This document shows positions 59,430 to 64,000 of a stretch of DNA of 64,000 nt, piece by piece (position 1 is the stretch's first letter; the number at the start of each line of letters is the position of its first letter). The stretch spans positions 372,001 through 436,000 of the forward strand of contig OZ219748.1 of assembly GCA_964291335.2 (NCBI GenBank), written 5' to 3'. Made by a program: the position numbers and the translations under genes. The notes beneath the pieces are model-generated. The model had not been told where the DNA came from. It made no database searches and saw only the letters and a program-made list of their open reading frames with translations. This DNA is from G964291335 sp964291335 (lineage in GTDB: Bacteria > Chloroflexota > Dehalococcoidia > Lucifugimonadales > UBA3495).

Positions 59430-60413
59430 TTGATTAGAGGACTGGACCAGCGCGCGGCTGTCATCTATTCCCCCATCCTGGAACAATTGACCCTGGTAGA
59501 GGGCCAGCTTCGGACGCTTTCCGATACCACCGTACCTGAACTGGAGCCGCTGCTGGAGTATGCCCTTGCCCACGGCGGCAAGCGGGTACGGCCGGCCCTT
59601 ACCTTGCTGGCGGCCACCTTCTACCCTGAAGATTTAACCAAAGCAGTCAGCATGGCTTCCGGGGTGGAACTGCTCCACCTGGCTACTTTGATTCACGACG
59701 ATACGGTGGATGAGGCTGACGTAAGGCGCGGGCAAGTCTCGGTCAGCGGCCGTTGGGGCAAAGGGGTGGCGGTACTGCTGGGCGACTACCTTTTCGCCAC
59801 CTCGGCGACCCTGGTCTGCGATACCGGCAACCTGCGCGTCGTGCGCCGCTTTGCCGAGACCATTATGGAGTTGGCCAGCGGGGAGATTATTGAGTATTTC
59901 AACGCCTTCAACGTGCAGCAGGAGATGGCGCGGTACTTCGACCGCATTTATCGCAAGACGGCCTCCCTGTTCCGCACCGCTTCGGAAACCGGGGCTATTC
60001 TGAGCGGCGCCAGCGAAGAGCAGGTGCAGGCTCTCAGCGATTATGGGTACAATATTGGCATGGCCTTCCAGATTGTGGATGACCTGTTGGACATTCAGAG
60101 CTCGGAGGCCGCGTTGGGCAAACCGGTGGGCAACGATCTGCTGCAAGGAGTGCTGACCCTGCCCAGCCTGCTGTTACTGCAACGTTACCCGGAAGATAAC
60201 CCTATAGTTGCCCTGTTCCAGACGCAGAATCGGGACGGCGAGCTGCAACGGGTTGTGGACATGGTTAATAACTCTGGCATTATCGCCGAATGCTGTGCGA
60301 TTATTGAAGAGTATTGCCGGAAAGCCAACCGGTCGCTGGACTGCCTTCCTTCCTGCCCTGGCCGGGATTCCCTCCGGTTTATGGCCGACTATGTGCGGGA
60401 ACGGAGCCGTTAA
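59430..60413 (+). CDS. Polyprenyl diphosphate synthase
   Basis: 327 residues. Trans-isoprenyl diphosphate synthase: GGKRVRPALTLLAA, first Asp-rich motif LIHDDTVDEADVRRG (DDxxD) and second motif QIVDDLLDIQS, with GKPVGNDLLQGVLTLP. Bulkiness near the first motif suggests a long-chain (octaprenyl/decaprenyl-like) quinone side-chain enzyme rather than FPP synthase, but this is weak. TTG start at 59430 after GAGGATATT. It is coupled to metG (8 bp) and overlaps the convergent amidohydrolase stop by 4 bp. Confidence 0.88.
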   Translation: MIRGLDQRAAVIYSPILEQLTLVEGQLRTLSDTTVPELEPLLEYALAHGGKRVRPALTLLAATFYPEDLTKAVSMASGVELLHLATLIHDDTVDEADVRRGQVSVSGRWGKGVAVLLGDYLFATSATLVCDTGNLRVVRRFAETIMELASGEIIEYFNAFNVQQEMARYFDRIYRKTASLFRTASETGAILSGASEEQVQALSDYGYNIGMAFQIVDDLLDIQSSEAALGKPVGNDLLQGVLTLPSLLLLQRYPEDNPIVALFQTQNRDGELQRVVDMVNNSGIIAECCAIIEEYCRKANRSLDCLPSCPGRDSLRFMADYVRERSR

Positions 60414-62023
60414 TCACCCACACCGTCGGCCCAGGCGATCTCCCCGCCAACTACCGTAAGATGTACCCGGGCATCTTTAACCTTTTCCGGGTCTTTGGCC
60501 GCCGGCTCCAGCTCTACCAGCGTCAAATCGGCCAGCATTCCCGGCCGTATGGCCCCTTTTCGGTTTTCCGTTCCCTCGGCCCAGGCGCCGCACCGGGTAT
60601 AGAACTTTAACGCCTGCGTTACGCTCAATCCGGCGGAACCCGAATCCGCCACCGGAAACGGCGCACCGCCGGCGGTGCGCCGGGCAGTGGCTGCGTAAAC
60701 CGCCGGCCAGGGGGAAAGAGGGCTTACCGGAGAATCGGAGCTGAAGGCCTGCGGAACGCCGGCCCCGGCCAGCGCCGCTACCGGATAGAGATGTGGCAGC
60801 AATCGGCTGGCCACTCTCTCCAGATAGCGGTCGCCGCGCCAGAAGATAAACCCCGGCTGGGTAACCACCATAGCGCCGGAGCGCCGCACCAACTCCAGCA
60901 GCCGGGGCGGAACCTCGGCGCAGTGTTCTATCCGGTGCCGCCGGTCAGGCGCCAGGCTGACGCTGCCGGTTTCCTCAACTACCCGGCCAGGTTTGTTACT
61001 CTTAAGCCGAAGCAGACAATTGGCCGCCGCAGCCACCGCCTCCTTTTCAATGGCGTGAATTGCTACCGGGAACCCCGAAGCCTGGCATTCCTGAACCAGC
61101 TCATATAACTCGTCAAGGTCAGGTTGCAGCGCTCCGGTGGTATGGGTAAGCATAATTTTGGCGTGACCCAAACGCAACCGGTCATCTCCGGCGCCGAATT
61201 GAAGCCCGGAATCTACCATTTGGCGTACATACCGCCCACCGGCCAGCATCGTTACTCGAGGGATGAACCGGTTATTATTGGTCAGGTCGCAGAAGGTATT
61301 CCACCGGGACAAGTTGTTGGCTGGCCCGGCATCCTGCACAGAAGTTATACCGCAACGGAGCAGCAAGCGATTGAGACGGTCAATTCCCTCACCGGTTTCG
61401 TCAGGGTTCCGGGTGTTGCCCAACCGGGCTCTTAGGTAACCGGCCATTTCCAGAAGCAAGCCGTTGGGTTCTCCGGTATGGGTGTCCCGCCCAATCACCC
61501 CGTCAACCGGGTCCGGGGTGTCGTTTCCGATACCGGCCAACTGCAACGCCAGGCTGTTCAACACCGCGCCGTGGCCGCTGCTATGCTCCAAGCGTACCGG
61601 GTGGCTTTGGGAAACCAAATCCAGTTCCCGGCGCGTCGGAAAACGCTTCTCCGCCAGAGAATCCGGGTCCAGGCCAAACCCCCTGAGCCAGCGGCCTGAC
61701 GCAGTTCTGGCTGCGCGTTGGGTCAACAGCGACTGAAGCTGCGCGATGGAGTTGATCCCTCCGGGGCTGCAATCCAGCCCGGTCAAGGTCGAGGCGGTGG
61801 CTAACAGGTGACAATGAGCGTCCACCAGCCCCGGTATAAGGGTTAGCCCCTGGCAGTCGATGAGCCTGGTTCGGGATGTACGGCAGCCAAGTACGGCGCG
61901 CTCCTCGCCCACTGCCAGGATTTGCTCCCCCCTGAGAGCGACGGCTCCGGCCAGGGGCTGCGCCGGGTTCATGGTAAGGACGGTACAGTTAACCAGAATG
62001 ACGTTTGCGGGTGAATGCAGCAT
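60410..62023 (-). CDS. Amidohydrolase, YtcJ-like family
   Basis: 537 residues from the ATG at 62023 (a TTG at 62089 would add 22 residues but has an SD with almost no spacing). Signature: N-terminal NCTVLTMNPAQPLAGAVALR, metal motif LIPGLVDAHCHLLATAS, LRGFGLDPDSLAEKRFPTRR, LEHSSGHGAVLNS, SVQDAGPAN, VAIHAIEKEAV, HRIEHCAEVPP and AFSSDSPVSPLSPWPAVYAA, typical of YtcJ/Amidohydro_3 enzymes such as N-substituted formamide deformylase. It hydrolyses C-N bonds; the substrate is unknown. It is 71 bp downstream of lipA on the same strand. Confidence 0.85.
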   Translation of the reverse strand: MLHSPANVILVNCTVLTMNPAQPLAGAVALRGEQILAVGEERAVLGCRTSRTRLIDCQGLTLIPGLVDAHCHLLATASTLTGLDCSPGGINSIAQLQSLLTQRAARTASGRWLRGFGLDPDSLAEKRFPTRRELDLVSQSHPVRLEHSSGHGAVLNSLALQLAGIGNDTPDPVDGVIGRDTHTGEPNGLLLEMAGYLRARLGNTRNPDETGEGIDRLNRLLLRCGITSVQDAGPANNLSRWNTFCDLTNNNRFIPRVTMLAGGRYVRQMVDSGLQFGAGDDRLRLGHAKIMLTHTTGALQPDLDELYELVQECQASGFPVAIHAIEKEAVAAAANCLLRLKSNKPGRVVEETGSVSLAPDRRHRIEHCAEVPPRLLELVRRSGAMVVTQPGFIFWRGDRYLERVASRLLPHLYPVAALAGAGVPQAFSSDSPVSPLSPWPAVYAATARRTAGGAPFPVADSGSAGLSVTQALKFYTRCGAWAEGTENRKGAIRPGMLADLTLVELEPAAKDPEKVKDARVHLTVVGGEIAWADGVGD

Positions 62024-62094
62024 ATCAACCGCCCGCTTAAGCAAGCTGACGAAAGCCGGCAGGGGCGCACTGAAAAATGCTGCCGGCAATCTCC

Positions 62095-62994
62095 TCAGTC
62101 GGCAGGGGGGAAAGCGGCAGCAGAATGTTGTTCATCAGCATGGTAGGAGCTGCGTACCAGAGGCCCGGAGGCCACGTGCTTGAAGCCCAGTTCCCGGCCG
62201 GTCTGAGCCAGCTCGCCGAACTCGTCCGGATGGTAGAAGCGGTCAACCGCCAGGTGCCTGGGCGAAGGCCGGAGGTATTGACCGATGGTCAGCAAATCGC
62301 AGTCCACCTGCCGCAAGTCCTGCATGGTAGCTACCACTTCGTCCCTGGTTTCGCCCATGCCTACGATAATCCCCGATTTGGTAACTGCGCCCGGGGATAG
62401 TTCCTTAACCTGGGCCAAAAGCGACAGAGAGCGTTGGTAGTCTCCTTTGGGCCGCACCCGGGGGAATATGCGGCGGGTGGATTCAATATTATGGTTCAGA
62501 ACATCCGGCCCGGCGTCCATAACCCGGGCCAGCGCCTCCCTGGAACCGGCGAAGTCTGGAATGAGCACCTCGACCTTGCAGCCGGGCGAGTTGGCCCGTA
62601 TCCGATTGATACAGGCGGCAAAGATGAAAGCTCCGCCGTCGGGCAGGTCATCCCGGTTAACTGAAGTAATGACGCAATAGCGCAGGCCCAGCCGCCTGAC
62701 CGTTTCCGCCAGCCGGCCCGGCTCCAGCAGGTCCAGCCCCTGCGGGCGGCCCGTGGCAACCGCGCAATAGTGGCACCGGCGGGTGCAGGTATCCCCCAGA
62801 ATCATAAAAGTCGCCGTGCCCCGGCCCCAGCATTCACCAATATTAGGGCAGCGAGCCTCCTCGCAAACCGTATGCAGTTCCTGGCTCTGCATCAATCGCT
62901 TAAGTTCCAGGTAGCCGGGCCCGCCCGGCATGGTTACTTTCAGCCAGGCCGGCAGCCTGGAACGGGTGGCAGGGGAAGCGCTTTCCATTGACAC
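62095..62994 (-). CDS. lipA: Lipoyl synthase
   Basis: 299 residues. Radical SAM enzyme with both 4Fe-4S sites: auxiliary cluster CEEARCPNIGEC (CxxxxCxxxxxC) and radical SAM CTRRCHYC (CxxxCxxC). It also has ITSVNRDDLPDGG, VEVLIPDFAGS, LNHNIESTRRIFPRVR and KSGIIVGMGETRDEV, ending with the conserved Ser region GPLVRSSYHADEQ. It inserts two sulfurs into octanoyl-protein. Start is GTG 62994 or ATG 62988; SD weak. Lipoate would serve 2-oxoacid dehydrogenase or glycine cleavage complexes not seen here. Confidence 0.95.
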   Translation of the reverse strand: MSMESASPATRSRLPAWLKVTMPGGPGYLELKRLMQSQELHTVCEEARCPNIGECWGRGTATFMILGDTCTRRCHYCAVATGRPQGLDLLEPGRLAETVRRLGLRYCVITSVNRDDLPDGGAFIFAACINRIRANSPGCKVEVLIPDFAGSREALARVMDAGPDVLNHNIESTRRIFPRVRPKGDYQRSLSLLAQVKELSPGAVTKSGIIVGMGETRDEVVATMQDLRQVDCDLLTIGQYLRPSPRHLAVDRFYHPDEFGELAQTGRELGFKHVASGPLVRSSYHADEQHSAAAFPPAD

Positions 62995-63046
62995 GATTAT
63001 TGCCCCGATGCTTCTTGAATTTGGTGCGAAGAGTGTCTTAATTGGG

Positions 63047-63688
63047 TTAGAAAAGAGACACGATCCGAGGTACTACCCGACATTTTTCAGCGGTGATAAT
63101 CGCTTCCACTGCGCTGACCGCCTTATCCAGGCAGCCATCGGCGTTAATTACGCGATAATCGTAGCGGCCGATTTGTTCCAGTTCCTGGCGGGCAATCTGC
63201 AACCTCCGCTGCACTTCTTCTGCCGATTCAGTCTGCCGGCGGTTCAGCCGCCCAGCCAACTCTGCCATGGATGCCGGGGCCAGAAAAATGGATACGGTTT
63301 CCGGCGCTAATTGCCGGACAGTTTCAGCGCCCTGCACCTCGATTTTAAGGATAACATCCCTGGCTGCCTTGAGCCCTTCCCGCACCTGACTTCGGGGAAC
63401 GCCATACCATCGGTCAGAGAACTGGGCGCATTCCAGAAACTGGTCCCGCTCCCGCATTTTCTGAAAGGCTCGGTCGTCAAGAAAAAGGTAATCGACCCCG
63501 TGCTGTTCACCGGGCCGGGGCGGTCGGGTAGTAGCGGTAACCGGGAAGTGCCAGGGATGACCGCGCCTTTTCAACTCGGCGAGCAGCGCGTCCTTGCCGG
63601 CCCCGGAAGGGCCGCTGATGACCACCAGCAGGGGCGGAGCCGGGTTTAATTCCGGCACCTCTGCCCCAGGGAAGCGCTCGCCGGGCAA
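63047..63688 (-). CDS. gmk: Guanylate kinase
   Basis: 213 residues. P-loop VVISGPSGAGKDALLAEL, GMP-binding TTRPPRPGEQHGVDYLFLDD, YGVPRSQVREGLKAARDVIL, EVQGAETVRQ, and RRQTESAEEVQRRLQIARQE (lid) followed by YDYRVINADGCLDKAVSAVEAII. The first 17 residues form a Pro-rich extension; the real start may be later. It phosphorylates GMP to GDP. It follows the tyrA-like gene by 6 bp on the same strand. Confidence 0.95.
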   Translation of the reverse strand: MPGERFPGAEVPELNPAPPLLVVISGPSGAGKDALLAELKRRGHPWHFPVTATTRPPRPGEQHGVDYLFLDDRAFQKMRERDQFLECAQFSDRWYGVPRSQVREGLKAARDVILKIEVQGAETVRQLAPETVSIFLAPASMAELAGRLNRRQTESAEEVQRRLQIARQELEQIGRYDYRVINADGCLDKAVSAVEAIITAEKCRVVPRIVSLF

Positions 63689-63694
63689 GGGTGG

Positions 63695-64000
63695 TTACCC
63701 CCGGTCTCCCCGGAAAAGCCGCCTTTGCGCATCCATCAGTTTACGCCCAACGAACATATCGCCCATACTTTGCGCAAAAGTAGGCAGCTCCGACTGGGGG
63801 TTATAATCCCGCGTTCCGGCGCCATACCCCCCGGCCAGCCATCTGGCTCGGGCTTGTCGCGCTTGAACAAACAGGTCCAGCACGGCAGCGGAATCCGGTT
63901 CTTCGCCGTCGGCCAGCAGTTGACGGACGCTGTAGAGTTGACGGATAAAGGCGTCGATCCAAGCCACTATGGGTTCCGGGTTAGAGACGCAGATATCCCG
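63695..64000 (-). CDS. tyrA: C-terminal part of a probable prephenate dehydrogenase (starts outside the window)
   Basis: The frame stays open to the window edge upstream of the apparent GTG at 63967, so about 101 C-terminal residues are seen. They read RDICVSNPEPIVAWIDAFIR, then a helical stretch LYSVRQLLADGEEPDSAAVLDLF and QARQARARWLAGG. This resembles the helical dimer end of TyrA/prephenate dehydrogenase (WRDIC-x-x-N-x-E/P start, final R-x-x-W), which makes 4-hydroxyphenylpyruvate. The NAD domain is outside the window, so the assignment rests on this tail only. Confidence 0.6.
   Translation of the reverse strand, partial: RDICVSNPEPIVAWIDAFIRQLYSVRQLLADGEEPDSAAVLDLFVQARQARARWLAGGYGAGTRDYNPQSELPTFAQSMGDMFVGRKLMDAQRRLFRGDRG

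Overview
The window is a GC-rich bacterial chromosome segment with tightly packed genes. It carries no rRNA, tRNA, insertion sequence, integrase or CRISPR array that I can see. Gene content fits an anaerobic or microaerophilic, B12-using member of the Chloroflexota (Dehalococcoidia-like). The supporting features are an alpha2-type glycyl-tRNA synthetase, a HisZ-containing histidine operon, a MeaB GTPase, aerobic-type CobN paired with a fused ChlI/ChlD chelatase, frequent TTG starts and a likely selenoprotein. The taxonomic placement is inference only.

Layout. 1-4 kb: amidohydrolase fragment, then a plus-strand run GNAT / TPR / hot-dog dehydratase / TenA. 3.9-9.5 kb (minus): GntR-FCD regulator, a three-gene 2-oxoacid:ferredoxin oxidoreductase whose active-site residues match oxalate oxidoreductase, and an FMN 2-hydroxyacid oxidase. 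9.7-20.2 kb (mainly plus): DUF971, FmdB-like, FAD oxidase, cyclophilin-like, a tandem CaiB CoA-transferase, a cysteinyl-tRNA synthetase fused to a glycosyltransferase, MeaB, DUF429 and enoyl-CoA hydratase. 20.3-26.8 kb (minus): hisZ-hisG-phospholipase C-like-hisD-hisC-hisB. 27-31 kb (minus): two SDRs, one of them catalytically dead, then birA and glyS.

31-40 kb (minus): a cobalamin-riboswitch operon, cbiE-cobN-unknown-cbtB-cbtA-chlID, for cobalt uptake and insertion. 40-48 kb: Gfo/Idh oxidoreductase and an orphan DNA methyltransferase (plus), then MoaD-like protein, a lone xanthine-dehydrogenase-type large subunit, cytidylate-kinase-like protein, GNAT and quinone oxidoreductase (minus). 48.5-52 kb: a GreA factor with an integrase-type SAM domain at its N-terminus, a peroxiredoxin whose peroxidatic Cys codon is UGA (probable selenocysteine), nitroreductase and a beta-CASP nuclease.

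52-57.6 kb (minus): T-box-controlled ilvB-ilvN-ilvC-(leader peptide)-leuA. 57.7-64 kb: metG and a polyprenyl synthase (plus), then amidohydrolase, lipA, gmk and a probable tyrA fragment (minus).

The most notable points are the UGA-containing peroxiredoxin, the CysRS-glycosyltransferase and SAM-GreA fusions, the oxalate oxidoreductase-like cluster with its own promoter and operator, and a small Leu/Val-rich ORF whose coding sequence can pair with the leuA Shine-Dalgarno.
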